Under the pieces are notes generated by a model, which was not told the origin of the DNA, did no database searches, and worked only from the letters and a program-made list of their open reading frames with translations. DNA of 64,000 nt from positions 289,591 to 353,590 of the forward strand of contig NZ_JABFCN010000016.1 in the NCBI RefSeq assembly GCF_013087515.1, in the 5' to 3' direction. A program made the translations under genes and the position numbers. This DNA is from Rhizobium sophorae (lineage in GTDB: Bacteria; Pseudomonadota; Alphaproteobacteria; Rhizobiales; Rhizobiaceae). Of the stretch, positions 9,050-21,893 are shown piece by piece. Every line of letters begins with the position of its first letter. Within the stretch, counting starts at the first letter, position 1.

Positions 9050-10093
9050 ATGGATTCTTTCTTTTCGACCTATGTCTGGCCGGCGATCATCATGATCGGT
9101 CAGTCGCTGCTGCTTCTGGTCTGCCTGCTCGTCTTCATCGCCTATGTGCTGCTCGCCGACCGCAAGATCTGGGCGGCCGTGCAGCTGCGCCGCGGCCCGA
9201 ACGTCGTCGGTCCCTTCGGCCTGTTCCAGTCCTTCGCCGATCTTTTGAAGTTCGTCTTTAAGGAGCCGATCATTCCGGCCGGCGCCAACAAGGCGGTCTT
9301 CCTGCTTGCCCCGCTGGTGACGGTGCTTCTGGCGCTGTCCACCTGGGCGGTGGTGCCGCTGGCCGACGGATGGGTGATCGCCAACATCAATGTCGGCATC
9401 CTCTATATTTTCGCGATTTCCTCGCTCGAGGTTTACGGCATCATCATGGGCGGCTGGGCTTCGAACTCGAAGTATCCGTTCCTCGGCGCGCTGCGTTCGG
9501 CCGCACAGATGGTGTCCTATGAAGTCTCGATCGGCTTCGTCATCGTCACCGTGCTTCTCTGCGTCGGCTCGCTGAATCTGACCGATATCGTCAATGCGCA
9601 GCATACCGGCCTCGGTACCATGCTCGGCCTGCCGGCGTCGTTCCTCGACTGGCACTGGCTGTCGCTCTTCCCGATGTTCATCATCTTCTTCATTTCGGCG
9701 CTTGCCGAGACGAACCGTCCGCCCTTCGACCTTCCGGAAGCGGAATCGGAACTCGTCGCCGGCTTCATGGTCGAATACGGCTCCTCGCCATACATGATGT
9801 TCATGCTCGGCGAATATGCGGCCGTCTGCCTGATGTGCGCGCTGACGACGATCCTCTTCCTCGGCGGCTGGCTGCCCCCGGTCGATATCTGGATCGTCAA
9901 CTGGGTCCCAGGCATCATCTGGTTCACGCTGAAGGCCTGCCTGGTGTTCTTCATGTTCGCGATGGTCAAGGCCTTCGTTCCGCGCTACCGCTACGACCAG
10001 CTCATGCGCCTCGGCTGGAAAGTTTTCCTGCCGTTGTCGCTCGCTATGGTCGTCATCGTTGCATTCGTGCTGAAACTGACGGGTTGGGCATGA
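9050..10093 (+). CDS. nuoH: NADH-quinone oxidoreductase subunit H
   Basis: Membrane subunit (347 aa, about eight helices) that forms the quinone cavity and links the two arms (ND1 homologue). Diagnostic stretches are [21 protein letters not shown] near residue 42, EPIIPAGA near 79 and [20 protein letters not shown] near 222, containing the conserved acidic residues of the E channel. It starts 12 bases after nuoG with AGGG upstream. Confidence 0.97.
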   Translation: MDSFFSTYVWPAIIMIGQSLLLLVCLLVFIAYVLLADRKIWAAVQLRRGPNVVGPFGLFQSFADLLKFVFKEPIIPAGANKAVFLLAPLVTVLLALSTWAVVPLADGWVIANINVGILYIFAISSLEVYGIIMGGWASNSKYPFLGALRSAAQMVSYEVSIGFVIVTVLLCVGSLNLTDIVNAQHTGLGTMLGLPASFLDWHWLSLFPMFIIFFISALAETNRPPFDLPEAESELVAGFMVEYGSSPYMMFMLGEYAAVCLMCALTTILFLGGWLPPVDIWIVNWVPGIIWFTLKACLVFFMFAMVKAFVPRYRYDQLMRLGWKVFLPLSLAMVVIVAFVLKLTGWA

Positions 10094-10133
10094 TGATGCC
10101 CGCTCTCGTTTTCGGCAAAATTGGAGGTTGAAG

Positions 10134-10625
10134 ATGGCAAGCTTGTCTGGCTCCATCAGCTCGCTGTTTCTCAAGGAATTCGTCGGCGCGTTCTTTCTGT
10201 CGATGCGCTATTTCTTCCGCCAGAAGGCGACGATCAACTATCCCTTCGAAAAGGGTCCGGTCTCCCCGCGTTTCCGCGGCGAGCATGCGCTGCGCCGTTA
10301 TCCGAACGGCGAGGAACGCTGCATCGCCTGCAAACTCTGCGAGGCGATCTGTCCTGCACAGGCGATCACCATCGAGGCCGGTCCGCGCCGCAATGATGGC
10401 ACGCGCCGTACGGTGCGCTACGACATCGACATGGTGAAGTGCATCTATTGCGGCTTCTGCCAGGAAGCCTGCCCGGTCGACGCGATCGTCGAAGGCCCGA
10501 ATTTCGAATTTGCGACGGAAACCCGCGAAGAGCTCTATTTCGACAAGGCGCGGCTTCTGGATAACGGAGACCGGTGGGAGCGCGAAATCGCCCGCAACAT
10601 CGCGATCGACTCGCCGTACCGCTGA
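10134..10625 (+). CDS. nuoI: NADH-quinone oxidoreductase subunit I
   Basis: Two-cluster ferredoxin-like subunit (163 aa, TYKY homologue) that passes electrons to NuoB. Two CxxCxxCxxxCP motifs are present: C63, C66, C69, C73 and C103, C106, C109, C113. An N-terminal amphipathic helix precedes them. ATG 10134 is chosen because GGAGG at 10123-10127 is six bases upstream; the frame opens earlier only at a TTG. Confidence 0.97.
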   Translation: MASLSGSISSLFLKEFVGAFFLSMRYFFRQKATINYPFEKGPVSPRFRGEHALRRYPNGEERCIACKLCEAICPAQAITIEAGPRRNDGTRRTVRYDIDMVKCIYCGFCQEACPVDAIVEGPNFEFATETREELYFDKARLLDNGDRWEREIARNIAIDSPYR

Positions 10626-10769
10626 TTGAGATTTTGAAATGCCGCGGTGGAGCGCTGTTGCTCCTGTCGCGGTCAACATGCACAGGAGCTTTTCCGGTTA
10701 ACGCCAGGAAGAGCTCCATCGGGCAGGGAAACTCCCGGCTGCCCGGGGGAAGATGAAAAAGGCACCAAC

Positions 10770-11384
10770 ATGGGTCTGCAGGCTCTATTTTTCTATCTTT
10801 TCGCCTTTGTCGCGGTGGCGTCGGCGTTCATGGTCATCTGGGCGAAGAACCCGGTTCACTCGGTTCTGTTCCTGATCCTGGTGTTCTTCAATGCAGCCGG
10901 CCTCTTCCTGCTGCTCGGTGCCGAATTCCTGGCGATGATCCTGCTTGTCGTCTATGTCGGCGCCGTCGCCGTCCTCTTCCTCTTCGTGGTGATGATGCTC
11001 GATATCGACTTCACCGAACTGAGGGCCGGCGTTCTCGAATATGCGCCGATCGGCGGGCTGATCGGGGTGATCCTCGCAGCCGAACTGATCGTCGTCATCG
11101 GCGGCAGCGTCATCTCGCCTGAGATCGCCAAGACTGTCGCCATGCCGATCCCGGCGCTGAGCGAGCGCACCAATACGGCCGCCCTCGGCGACGTGCTCTA
11201 CACCAACTACGTCTATTTCTTCCAGATCGCCGGTCTGGTGCTCCTGGTCGCCATGATCGGCGCGATCGTGCTGACGTTGAGACACCGCACCAACATCAAG
11301 CGGCAGAATATTCCGAGGCAGGTTGCCCGCACGCCCGCCACCGCCGTCGAGGTGGTTTCGGTCAAGCCCGGGCAGGGCGTCTAA
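10770..11384 (+). CDS. nuoJ: NADH-quinone oxidoreductase subunit J
   Basis: Membrane subunit (204 aa, five helices; ND6 homologue). The N-terminus reads [16 protein letters not shown] and the conserved glycine-containing helix [20 protein letters not shown] is visible near residues 58-78, followed by DIDF. The frame extends upstream to 10647, but that part has no membrane character and encodes Cys/Arg-rich sequence, so ATG 10770 is used. The 144-base gap from nuoI is unusually long for this operon. Confidence 0.96.
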   Translation: MGLQALFFYLFAFVAVASAFMVIWAKNPVHSVLFLILVFFNAAGLFLLLGAEFLAMILLVVYVGAVAVLFLFVVMMLDIDFTELRAGVLEYAPIGGLIGVILAAELIVVIGGSVISPEIAKTVAMPIPALSERTNTAALGDVLYTNYVYFFQIAGLVLLVAMIGAIVLTLRHRTNIKRQNIPRQVARTPATAVEVVSVKPGQGV

Positions 11385-11407
11385 AGGCAGGTCAAGGAAC
11401 AAAGAAC

Positions 11408-11716
11408 ATGGTCATCGGACTTTCCCACTACCTGACGGTCAGCGCCATCCTCTTCACGCTCGGCGTCTTCGGCATCTTCCTGAACCGGAAGAACGTCATC
11501 GTCATCCTGATGTCGATCGAACTGATCCTGCTTGCCGTCAACATCAACATGGTCGCCTTCTCCTCCTTCCTGAACGACATCGTCGGCCAGGTCTTCGCGC
11601 TGTTCATCCTGACGGTCGCGGCTGCCGAAGCGGCGATCGGTCTTGCAATTCTCGTTGTCTTCTACCGCAACCGCGGCTCGATCGCGGTCGAAGACGTCAA
11701 TATGATGAAGGGCTGA
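11408..11716 (+). CDS. nuoK: NADH-quinone oxidoreductase subunit K
   Basis: Three-helix membrane subunit (102 aa, ND4L homologue). Conserved glutamates of the proton path are visible in helix 2 ([17 protein letters not shown]) and helix 3 ([18 protein letters not shown]). The length is exactly that of the family. It lies 23 bases after nuoJ and 7 before nuoL. Confidence 0.97.
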   Translation: MVIGLSHYLTVSAILFTLGVFGIFLNRKNVIVILMSIELILLAVNINMVAFSSFLNDIVGQVFALFILTVAAAEAAIGLAILVVFYRNRGSIAVEDVNMMKG

Positions 11717-11723
11717 GTGGCTC

Positions 11724-13723
<2,000 letters not shown>

Positions 13724-13724
<1 letters not shown>

Positions 13725-15235
13725 TGACCGATTGGCCTATTCTTTCAACGGTCACCTTCCTGCCGCTGGTCGGCGTGGTGCTCCTGCTACTGATGAATGG
13801 CGAAAGCGAAACCGGCCGGAAGAACGTGTTGTGGATCTCGCTGATCACCACCGTCTTCACCTTCGTCGTCTCGCTCTTCATCTGGACCGGCTTCGACAAT
13901 GCCAATCCGGGCTTCCAGATGATCGAGAAGCATAACTGGCTCGGCACCGGCATCGGCTACCACGTCGGCGTCGACGGCATCTCGATGCTGTTCGTCATCC
14001 TGTCGACCTTCCTGATGCCCTTCTGCGTGCTGGCGAGCTGGCTCTCGATCGAGAAGCGCCTGAAGGAATATATGATCGCCTTCCTCATCTTGGAAACGAT
14101 GATGGTCGGCGTCTTCGTCTCGCTCGATATCGTGCTGTTCTACGTCTTCTTCGAGGCGGGCCTCATTCCGATGTTCCTGATCATCGGCGTCTGGGGCGGC
14201 AAGGACCGCGTCTATGCGAGCTACAAGTTCTTCCTCTATACGCTGCTCGGCTCGGTGCTGATGCTGCTCGCCATCATGGCGATGTACTGGCAGGCCGGCA
14301 CGACCGATATCACCGCGCTGCTCGCCTACAAGTTCCCGCCGGCGCTGCAGACCTGGTTATGGCTTGCCTTCTTCGCCTCCTTCGCGGTGAAGATGCCGAT
14401 GTGGCCGGTCCATACCTGGCTTCCCGATGCCCACGTTCAGGCGCCGACGGCAGGCTCGGTGATCCTGGCCGGCGTGCTTTTGAAGCTCGGCGGCTACGGT
14501 CTCATCCGCTTCTCGCTCGGCATGTTCCCGGTCGCGTCCGATTATTTCGCGCCGCTCGTCTTCGCCTTGTCCGTCATCGCCATCATCTACACTTCTCTGG
14601 TGGCGATGATGCAGGACGATATCAAGAAGCTGATCGCCTACTCCTCCGTGGCGCACATGGGCTACGTGACCATGGGCATCTTTGCCGCCAACATGCAGGG
14701 CGTTCAGGGCTCGATCTTCCAGATGCTCTCGCACGGCATCGTCTCCGGCGCGCTCTTCCTCTGCGTCGGCGTCGTCTACGACCGTACCCACACCCGCGAG
14801 ATCAACGCCTATGGCGGCCTCGTCAACAACATGCCGAAATATGCCGTGGCGATGATGGTCTTCACCATGGCCAATGTCGGGCTTCCCGGCACGTCGGGCT
14901 TCGTCGGCGAATTCCTGACGCTGATCGGCGTTTTCCGGGTCAATACCTGGGTAGCGCTCTTTGCCGCCACCGGCGTCATCCTCTCGGCCGCTTACGCGCT
15001 TTGGCTTTATCGCCGGGTGATCTTCGGCGCGCTGGAGAAGGAGAAGCTGAAGGCGCTGCTCGATCTTTCGCCGCGCGAACAGCTGATCCTCTACCCGCTG
15101 GTCGCGCTGACCATCTTCTTCGGCGTTTACCCGGCTCCGGTCTTCGATGCGACGGCTGCCTCGGTGGATCTGCTGGTCAACAACTACACGGCCGCCGTGC
15201 ACGCAGCGCAGAATGTTGCGCTGTCTATGAAATGA
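13724..15235 (+). CDS. nuoM: NADH-quinone oxidoreductase subunit M
   Basis: Antiporter-like subunit (503 aa, ND4 homologue). The key glutamate is in [16 protein letters not shown] (near residue 145), the lysine block is [26 protein letters not shown] (near 225), and [16 protein letters not shown] follows. There are about 14 helices. It is translationally coupled to nuoL through a 1-base overlap. Confidence 0.97.
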
Positions 15236-15253
15236 TGACGGGACTTATTGGAC

Positions 15254-16699
15254 ATGACCGCTGAAACAATTCTCCTCAGTCTGCATCTTTCCGCGCCGGA
15301 GCTCATCCTCGCGGTCGGCGCCCTTGTCCTGTTGATGGTCGGCGTCTTCTCAGGCGAGCGGTCGGGCCTTGTCGTCACCGGCTTGGCCATCGTCCTGCTC
15401 CTGGCCTCCGGCCTGTGGCTGCTCTTCGTGCCCGCAGAAGGCCTTGCCTATGGCGGCGTCTACATGGCGGACGGCTTCTCGCGCTTCATGAAGCTGGTGG
15501 CGCTCATTGGTTCGCTGGTCGCCATCTTCATGTCCATCGGCCACGCCCGCGAAAATCAGCTCGACAAGTTCGAGTTCCCGGTTCTCCTGGTGCTCGCGAC
15601 CCTCGGCATCCTGCTGATGATCTCGGCCAACGACCTGATCTCGCTCTATCTGGCGCTGGAACTGCAGTCGCTGGCACTCTACGTCGTCGCCGCGATCAAC
15701 CGCGACAGCCTGAAATCGACCGAAGCCGGCCTGAAATATTTCGTCCTCGGCGCGCTTTCCTCCGGCATGCTGCTCTACGGCATGTCGCTGGTCTACGGCT
15801 TCACCGGCCACACCCACTTCTCCGAAATCGCCCAGGCGCTGTCCGTCGAGGGCGCGCGTTCGCTCGGCCTGATCTTCGGCCTGGTCTTCATCCTCGCCGG
15901 CATCGCCTTCAAGATCTCCGCCGTTCCCTTCCATATGTGGACGCCGGATGTTTACGAAGGCGCGCCGACGCCGGTGACCGCCTTCCTTGCCGCAGCACCC
16001 AAGGTTGCTGCCATGGCGATGATGACCCGCATCGTCATCACCGCCTTCCAGCCGGTTCTGGCGGACTGGCAGCAGGTCGTCGTCTTCATCTCGATCGCCT
16101 CGATGCTGCTCGGTTCGTTTGCCGCGATCGGCCAGAAGAACATCAAGCGACTAATGGCCTATTCCTCGATCGGTCACATGGGTTATGCGCTGGTCGGCCT
16201 TGCCGCCGGCAACCAAACCGGCGTCACCGGCGTCATGCTTTATATGGTCATCTACATGGTGATGACGCTCGGCACCTTTGCGATCATCATGTCGATGCGC
16301 CGCAAGGACGGCACCGTCGTCGAGAATGTCGACGATCTCGCCGGCCTCTCCACAACCAACCCGTTCATGGCCGTGGTGCTGACGGCGCTGATGTTTTCGC
16401 TTGCCGGCATCCCGCCGCTCGCCGGCTTCTTCGCGAAGTACTTCGTCTTCGTCGCCGCCATCGAGGCCAAGCTCTATGCGCTCGCCATCATCGGCGTTCT
16501 CGCCTCGGTCGTCGGCGCCTATTATTATCTGCGTGTCATCAAGCTGATGTGGTTCGATGAGGCGACCGGCGAATTCGCCCGTGTTTCCGGTGCTCTGCGT
16601 CTGGTCTTTGGTCTCTCCGGTCTCTTTGTCACCGCCTATGTCCTCATCGGCGGCCCGATCGGCGGTGCGGCAGAGCTAGCTGCTGCGACGCTCTTTTGA
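15254..16699 (+). CDS. nuoN: NADH-quinone oxidoreductase subunit N
   Basis: Third antiporter-like subunit (481 aa, ND2 homologue). It shows [15 protein letters not shown] with the conserved glutamate, [25 protein letters not shown] with the lysine, and [19 protein letters not shown]. The ATG at 15254 is preferred over an in-frame TTG at 15248. The stop overlaps the start of birA (TGATG), so the operon continues past the last complex I gene. Confidence 0.97.
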   Translation: MTAETILLSLHLSAPELILAVGALVLLMVGVFSGERSGLVVTGLAIVLLLASGLWLLFVPAEGLAYGGVYMADGFSRFMKLVALIGSLVAIFMSIGHARENQLDKFEFPVLLVLATLGILLMISANDLISLYLALELQSLALYVVAAINRDSLKSTEAGLKYFVLGALSSGMLLYGMSLVYGFTGHTHFSEIAQALSVEGARSLGLIFGLVFILAGIAFKISAVPFHMWTPDVYEGAPTPVTAFLAAAPKVAAMAMMTRIVITAFQPVLADWQQVVVFISIASMLLGSFAAIGQKNIKRLMAYSSIGHMGYALVGLAAGNQTGVTGVMLYMVIYMVMTLGTFAIIMSMRRKDGTVVENVDDLAGLSTTNPFMAVVLTALMFSLAGIPPLAGFFAKYFVFVAAIEAKLYALAIIGVLASVVGAYYYLRVIKLMWFDEATGEFARVSGALRLVFGLSGLFVTAYVLIGGPIGGAAELAAATLF

Positions 16700-17463
16700 T
16701 GGCTTCCGACGGACGGCGCCGGATATCGCTCGGCGATTTCAGGCACGAGGCTCTGTCGGAAACATCGTCTACCAACAGCGAATGCCTCGCCCGGGCTCGG
16801 GCGGGCGATGGCGGCAATCTCTGGGTGACCGCCGAGAGGCAGACCGGCGGCCGCGGCCGCCGCGGCAGGCTCTGGGTTTCCGAACGCGGCAATCTCTACG
16901 CTTCTCTTCTCCTGATCGACCCAGCGCCGATGGAGCGCCTGGGCTCTCTGCCGCTGGCGATCGCCGTTGCGGTGCACCAGGCGATCCGCAGGGTGCTGCC
17001 ACTCGGCGCCGAACCGCTCGAGGTCAAATGGCCGAACGATATTCTCATCGGTCGAAAGAAGACCTGCGGCATTCTCGTCGAAGGCGAGGGGCTGCCGGAC
17101 GGACGTTACGCGCTGATCATCGGCATTGGCATCAATATCTCCGTGATGCCGGACAATCCGCTCTACCCCGTCACCTGCCTGCGCCAGCAGGGAAGTGCGG
17201 CGTCGCCGGAGGAACTCTTCGCGCATCTCTTCGCCGCGACGGCGGAAGTGCTTGAAATATGGGACCAGGGCCGCGGTGTCGGCGAGATCACGGCGCTCTG
17301 GCGCGCGATTGCCTGCGGCATCGGCGAAAAGATTACGGTGAATTTGCCGGACCGATCGATTTCCGGACAATTCGCCGGAATTGATGATAATGGCTTGTTG
17401 ATGCTCGATACCGGCACTGGCAGGATAATGCCCATTGCTGCCGGTGATGTGTTTTTTGGATAG
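16699..17463 (+). CDS. birA: biotin--[acetyl-CoA-carboxylase] ligase
   Basis: Biotin protein ligase (254 aa) that attaches biotin to carboxylase carrier proteins through biotinyl-AMP. It has the catalytic domain only: SSTNSE near residue 23, the nucleotide-binding GGRGRRGRLW at 50-59, KWPNDI(LI) near 113 and the GIGINI strand. There is no N-terminal winged helix, so unlike E. coli BirA it should not act as a DNA-binding repressor. The ATG overlaps the nuoN stop, a gene order that I associate with alphaproteobacteria. Confidence 0.93.
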   Translation: MASDGRRRISLGDFRHEALSETSSTNSECLARARAGDGGNLWVTAERQTGGRGRRGRLWVSERGNLYASLLLIDPAPMERLGSLPLAIAVAVHQAIRRVLPLGAEPLEVKWPNDILIGRKKTCGILVEGEGLPDGRYALIIGIGINISVMPDNPLYPVTCLRQQGSAASPEELFAHLFAATAEVLEIWDQGRGVGEITALWRAIACGIGEKITVNLPDRSISGQFAGIDDNGLLMLDTGTGRIMPIAAGDVFFG

Positions 17464-17480
17464 CGGAACAAACGAAAATT

Positions 17481-19151
17481 ATGGCGAAACAGGACGAACT
17501 GGTATTCCTGCCTTTGGGCGGTGTCGGTGAGATTGGCATGAATCTCGCTCTCTATGGCTACGGCCCGCCCGAGCATCGCCAGTGGATCATGGTCGATTGC
17601 GGCGTCACGTTTCCCGGCCCCGACCTGCCGGGTGTCGACCTCGTGCTGCCCGATATCCGCTTTCTTGCCAGCGAACGAAAGAACCTCAAGGCGATCATCA
17701 TCACCCACGCGCATGAAGACCATTATGGTGCGCTGGCCGACCTCTGGCCTGGGCTCAACGTACCGGTCTATGCCTCTGGTTTTACCGCCGGTCTGCTCGA
17801 AGCCAAGCGCAATTTCGAGAAGGCGACGATCGGCGAAGTGCCGGTGACGCCGTTCAAGGCAGGCGATACGATCAATGTCGGCCCCTTCAGCATCGAAGGT
17901 GTGGCCGTCAACCATTCGATCCCCGAGCCGATGTCGCTGATGATCCGCACGCCGGTCGGCAATGTCATCCATACCGGCGACTGGAAGATCGACCACGAGC
18001 CTTCGCTCGGACCCCTGACCGATGAGACACGTTTCCGCCAGCTCGGCGACGAGGGCGTGCTGGCGCTGATGTGCGATTCCACCAATGCGCTGCGCGACGG
18101 TGTTTCACCCTCCGAGAAGGATGTGTCGGAAAGCCTGCGCAAGATCATCGAGAATGCCGAGGGCAGGGTGGCGATCACCACCTTTTCGTCGAATGTCGGA
18201 CGTATCCGCACCGTTGCCGAGGCTGCCGAGGCGGCAGGCCGTGAAGTGCTGCTGCTCGGCAGTTCGCTGAAGCGCGTCGTCAACGTCGCCCAGGACATCG
18301 GCCTGATGGAAGGCGTGAAGCCCTTCATCTCCGAGGACGAATACGGCTATATCCCGCGCGACAAGGTCGTCGTCATCCTGACCGGAAGCCAGGGCGAGGC
18401 GAGGGCAGCGCTTGCCAAGCTCTCCCGCGACGAGATGCGCAATGTGGCGTTTGCGGCAGGTGATATCGTCGTCTTTTCTTCGCGCGCCATTCCCGGCAAC
18501 GAGAAGGCGATCCAGGACATCAAGAACGGCCTCGTTGAGCAAGGTGTGCACATCATCACCGATACCGAGGCGCTGGTCCACGTTTCCGGCCATCCGCGGC
18601 GCAATGAGCTGCAGAGGATGTACGAGTGGACGCGGCCGAAGATCGTCGTGCCGGTGCATGGCGAGGCGACGCATCTGACGGCGCATAAGGAACTTGCCGA
18701 GCAATCCGGCATCGCCCTGGTGCCGCGCGTGCGCAACGGCGATATCCTGCGGCTGGCGCCCGGTCCCGTCGAGGTGATCGGCGAGGCGCCGCATGGCCGC
18801 ATCTATAAGGACGGCTCGCTGATCGGCGATTTCGACGAGATGGGTATCGGCGAGCGCAAGAAGCTCTCCTATGTCGGCCATGTCGCAGTCAACGTCTTGC
18901 TCGACGCCCGCTATGACATCGTCGGCGATCCCGATCTCGTTTCGATCGGCCTGCCGGTCTATGACGACGAGGGCGATGAGATGGAAGACACGCTCTTCGA
19001 CGCCGCGATCAGCGCCATCGAGAGCATTCCGCGCGCCCGCCGCAAGGATATCGACATGCTGCAGGAGGCCGTGCGCCGGGCCATTCGCTCGGCTGCGAAC
19101 CAAGCCTGGGGCAAGAAGCCCGTTGTCACCGCCTTCGTCACCAAGGTCTGA
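17481..19151 (+). CDS. rnj: ribonuclease J
   Basis: Metallo-beta-lactamase/beta-CASP RNase (556 aa) with endo- and 5'-exonuclease activity on RNA. The zinc motif HAHEDH is at residues 76-81; further metal-site histidines follow in VAVNHSIPE and IHTGDWKID, and the beta-CASP region includes GSQGEARAALAKLSR and HVSGHPRR. In Sinorhizobium and relatives RNase J matures rRNA 5' ends. The gene follows birA by 17 bases and precedes mce by 2. A weak ribosome site (GGAACAAACG) suggests dependence on upstream translation. Confidence 0.94.
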   Translation: MAKQDELVFLPLGGVGEIGMNLALYGYGPPEHRQWIMVDCGVTFPGPDLPGVDLVLPDIRFLASERKNLKAIIITHAHEDHYGALADLWPGLNVPVYASGFTAGLLEAKRNFEKATIGEVPVTPFKAGDTINVGPFSIEGVAVNHSIPEPMSLMIRTPVGNVIHTGDWKIDHEPSLGPLTDETRFRQLGDEGVLALMCDSTNALRDGVSPSEKDVSESLRKIIENAEGRVAITTFSSNVGRIRTVAEAAEAAGREVLLLGSSLKRVVNVAQDIGLMEGVKPFISEDEYGYIPRDKVVVILTGSQGEARAALAKLSRDEMRNVAFAAGDIVVFSSRAIPGNEKAIQDIKNGLVEQGVHIITDTEALVHVSGHPRRNELQRMYEWTRPKIVVPVHGEATHLTAHKELAEQSGIALVPRVRNGDILRLAPGPVEVIGEAPHGRIYKDGSLIGDFDEMGIGERKKLSYVGHVAVNVLLDARYDIVGDPDLVSIGLPVYDDEGDEMEDTLFDAAISAIESIPRARRKDIDMLQEAVRRAIRSAANQAWGKKPVVTAFVTKV

Positions 19152-19153
19152 CC

Positions 19154-19558
19154 ATGCTCGGCCGGGTCAACCATATCGCCATTGCCGTGCCCGATCTGGC
19201 CGCGGCGACGGCGGCCTATCGCGATACGCTGGGCGCTGCCGTATCGCAGCCGCAGGCTCTGCCGGAACACGGCGTCACCGTCGTCTTCGTCGAATTGCCG
19301 AACACCAAGGTCGAATTGCTGCAACCGCTCGGCGATACTTCGCCGATCGCAGCCTTCCTCGAAAAGAACCCGTCCGGTGGCATGCACCACATCTGCTATG
19401 AGGTGGACAATATCCTTCTCGCCCGAGACCGGCTGGTAGAGGCCGGCGCGAGGGTGCTCGGCGACGGCCAGCCGAGAACCGGCGCGCATGGCAAGCCGGT
19501 GCTCTTTCTGCACCCCAAGGATTTCTTCGGCACGCTGATCGAACTCGAACAGGCCTGA
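19154..19558 (+). CDS. mce: methylmalonyl-CoA epimerase
   Basis: 134-aa vicinal-oxygen-chelate enzyme that interconverts (2R)- and (2S)-methylmalonyl-CoA in the propionyl-CoA pathway. It begins with the metal-binding histidine in VNHIAIAVPDL and has the second metal site in GGMHHICYEVDN and the last acidic ligand near the C-terminus (GTLIELEQA). Its length is typical. It starts 2 bases after rnj, so the two genes are coupled despite unrelated functions. Confidence 0.92.
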   Translation: MLGRVNHIAIAVPDLAAATAAYRDTLGAAVSQPQALPEHGVTVVFVELPNTKVELLQPLGDTSPIAAFLEKNPSGGMHHICYEVDNILLARDRLVEAGARVLGDGQPRTGAHGKPVLFLHPKDFFGTLIELEQA

Positions 19559-19690
19559 GCCCTGCCGCTGAGTGAAAGCCCTGCTGCGGCAGAGTGACCC
19601 GAAGACGGCTAAACCTTTCGTCCTCTTTGAGTTGGTCGCCATTCCGCCGTATAAGGACGCGATATCGGCGCGACACCAACGGGAACCGTA

Positions 19691-19966
19691 ATGCTCCAGA
19701 TCTTTCTTCAGGGATTTGCCGTCTACTTCATCATCTGGTGGATGACGCTTTTTGCCGTCCTGCCGATTGGCCTGCGCACCCAGGCGGACGACAATGACGT
19801 CGTGCTCGGCACCGTTCCAAGCGCGCCCACCCGGTTTCGGGCCGCTTTCGTGTTTTCGCTTACGACGCTGATTTCAACCCTGGTCTACGGCCTCTGGTAT
19901 GTCTGCGACACCTATTTCGGCTGGGGCTTCGACGCCCTGCCGCAACTTGGCCCCAGCTTCTATTAG
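19691..19966 (+). CDS. DUF1467 family membrane protein
   Basis: 91-aa protein with two hydrophobic helices (residues ~5-27 and ~52-72). The first helix ends in FAVLPIGLRTQ, followed by an acidic loop, the pattern of DUF1467, a small alphaproteobacterial inner-membrane family of unknown role. The gene is separated from mce by 132 bases and followed by a strong hairpin at 20133-20157, so it probably ends the long nuo-to-mce gene train. Confidence 0.85.
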   Translation: MLQIFLQGFAVYFIIWWMTLFAVLPIGLRTQADDNDVVLGTVPSAPTRFRAAFVFSLTTLISTLVYGLWYVCDTYFGWGFDALPQLGPSFY

Positions 19967-20132
19967 GCATGGCTTTTGCTCAAACTTTGAGCAGATGTAA
20001 ACCTATTGCAAGCGAACTTCGTCATACCAGCGTCATACTGTTGCGGCAAAGAGCTCTCGTAACGGAATGAGGGTCATCCCCTAACGGAAGTCGCCGGATT
20101 TTTGGATCGGATGGAGGCCGAAAAGCCAAAAA

Positions 20133-20157
20133 AAAACAAGGCTAAAAGCCTTGTTTT
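20133..20157. terminator. bidirectional hairpin terminator
   Basis: A perfect 11-bp inverted repeat, AAAACAAGGCT-AAA-AGCCTTGTTTT. The A run on the left continues to about 20128, so both strands show a stem ending in T residues. It probably ends transcription from the mce/DUF1467 side. Confidence 0.85.
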
Positions 20158-20350
20158 AAGTATCGCGTGATCTGTAACCGTTGCCGGGGCTGCGACGAGC
20201 GCGCCTAAGATCTGATCCTCCCAAGACTTGACCGCGAATTCGGCAAGAATTTAACTTCCTGCCTGTTTTGTGAGCTAAAACTAGCTCAAACATTGGGCTT
20301 TGTCATCAGCTTTTTTTGCATTTTTGCTACACTCTAGCAAAATTTTTCTG

Positions 20351-20381
20351 TTGACAAGATTTTCGTTCAAGTCCTTATAAA
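20351..20381 (+). promoter_or_regulatory. sigma-70-type promoter for proS
   Basis: TTGACA (20351-20356), 17 bases, then CTTATA (20374-20379), in an AT-rich stretch directly upstream of proS. The predicted transcript would have a leader of about 170 bases. The match to the -35 box is perfect; the assignment rests on sequence alone. Confidence 0.6.
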
Positions 20382-20555
20382 CACGCGCTTTTTCATGCCC
20401 TTTCATTTTGCGGGTGCGAACATGCGCTTCCGGGAGGTTGCCGGCATCCGTTGCGGGTTTCCTTCCTGCCGCGAAGCGGCTATGAACGCTCCCGACATTA
20501 ACAATGGTCTTTCGATTCCGCCTGCTGCGGGATCTCAACTGCTCCGGAATCCGCC

Positions 20556-21878
20556 ATGCGTCTGTCCCGCTATTTCATGCCCATCCTTAAGGAAAACCCC
20601 AAGGAGGCGGAAATCGTCTCCCACCGGCTGATGCTCCGCGCCGGCATGATCCGTCAGCAGTCTCAGGGCATTTATTCCTGGCTGCCGCTCGGCAAGCGTG
20701 TGCTCGACAAGGTCAACGCCATTATCCGCGACGAGCAGAACCGCGCCGGTGCCATCGAGCTGTCGATGCCGACCCTGCAATCGGCCGAGCTCTGGCAGGA
20801 AAGCGGCCGCTACGACGCCTACGGCAAGGAGATGCTGCGCATCAAGGATCGTCAGGATCGGCCGATGCTCTACGGCCCCACCAACGAAGAGATGGTGACG
20901 GATATTTTCCGCTCCTCCGTCAAGTCCTACAAGGACCTGCCGCTCAATCTCTATCATATCCAGCTGAAGTTCCGTGACGAGATCCGTCCGCGCTTCGGCA
21001 CCATGCGCTCGCGTGAATTCATGATGAAGGATGCCTATTCCTTCGATCTGACGCGCGAAGCGGCGGAGCATTCCTATAACAAGATGTTCGCCGCCTATCT
21101 CAGAACTTTCGATCGGCTCGGCCTGCGCGCCATTCCGATGCGCGCCGACACCGGCCCGATCGGCGGCAATCTCAGCCATGAATTCATCATCCTCGCTGAC
21201 ACCGGCGAATCCGAGGTCTTCTGCCACAAGGATTTCGTCGGTTTCGATATTCCTGGCGACCGCACCGATTTCGACAGTGTCGAGGGCCTGCAGGCGATCT
21301 TCGACAAGTGGACCTCGCTCTATGCGGCGACCTCGGAAATGCACGACGAGGCGGCTTTCAACGCCGTTCCCGAAGGCGACCGGCTTTCGGCGCGCGGCAT
21401 CGAGGTCGGCCACATCTTCTATTTCGGCACGAAATATTCCGAGCCGATGGGCGCGAAAGTGCAGGGACCGGACGGCAAGGAACACTTCGTTCACATGGGT
21501 TCCTACGGTATCGGCCCGACGCGCCTTGTTCCCGCCATCATCGAAGCATCGCATGATGATAACGGAATCATCTGGCCGGCATCTGTCGCGCCCTTCGATA
21601 TCGTTGTGATCAACATGAAGGCGGGCGATCAGGCCTGTGACGATACTTGCGAGCTGATCTATGCCGCGCTGACCAAGGCCGGCAAGGATGTGCTTTACGA
21701 CGATACCGACGACCGGGCCGGCACGAAATTCGCGACCGCCGACCTGATCGGTGTACCCGTCCAGATCATCGCCGGCCCGCGTGCGGTCGCAAACGGCGAA
21801 GTGGAAGTGAAGGACCGCAAGACCGGCGCCCGCGAAACGATGACCATCGAAGCGGCGATCAATCGGTTCGTGGCTTAA
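20556..21878 (+). CDS. proS: proline--tRNA ligase (short alphaproteobacterial type)
   Basis: Class II aminoacyl-tRNA synthetase (440 aa) that charges tRNA-Pro. The N-terminus [15 protein letters not shown] leads into motif 2-like [25 protein letters not shown] and motif 3 [16 protein letters not shown], with the anticodon-binding domain at the C-terminus. At 440 aa it lacks the ~180-residue editing (INS) domain of E. coli ProS, as is normal for this group. It is followed 15 bases later by lolC. Confidence 0.96.
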   Translation: MRLSRYFMPILKENPKEAEIVSHRLMLRAGMIRQQSQGIYSWLPLGKRVLDKVNAIIRDEQNRAGAIELSMPTLQSAELWQESGRYDAYGKEMLRIKDRQDRPMLYGPTNEEMVTDIFRSSVKSYKDLPLNLYHIQLKFRDEIRPRFGTMRSREFMMKDAYSFDLTREAAEHSYNKMFAAYLRTFDRLGLRAIPMRADTGPIGGNLSHEFIILADTGESEVFCHKDFVGFDIPGDRTDFDSVEGLQAIFDKWTSLYAATSEMHDEAAFNAVPEGDRLSARGIEVGHIFYFGTKYSEPMGAKVQGPDGKEHFVHMGSYGIGPTRLVPAIIEASHDDNGIIWPASVAPFDIVVINMKAGDQACDDTCELIYAALTKAGKDVLYDDTDDRAGTKFATADLIGVPVQIIAGPRAVANGEVEVKDRKTGARETMTIEAAINRFVA

Positions 21879-21893
21879 GGAAACGGAGGCGAA

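Larger units (their letters stand above)
19967..20555. other. 589-base intergenic region between DUF1467 gene and proS
   Basis: The left part holds a palindromic terminator (20133-20157). The middle (20240-20400) is AT-rich compared with its neighbours and contains a good promoter (TTGACA at 20351). The remaining ~170 bases would be an untranslated proS leader. Short open frames on either strand here look like noise. Confidence 0.6.

Noticed and set aside
6854..10174. A 1106-codon reverse-strand open frame across nuoG, nuoH and nuoI
   Set aside because: It is the antisense shadow of three certain genes. Its product is rich in His, Asp, Glu and Arg with no domain, as expected from the high-GC reverse frame.
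20281..20538. An 85-codon reverse-strand frame upstream of proS
   Set aside because: It overlaps the likely proS promoter, begins without a ribosome site and has a Lys/Arg-rich product without recognisable features.
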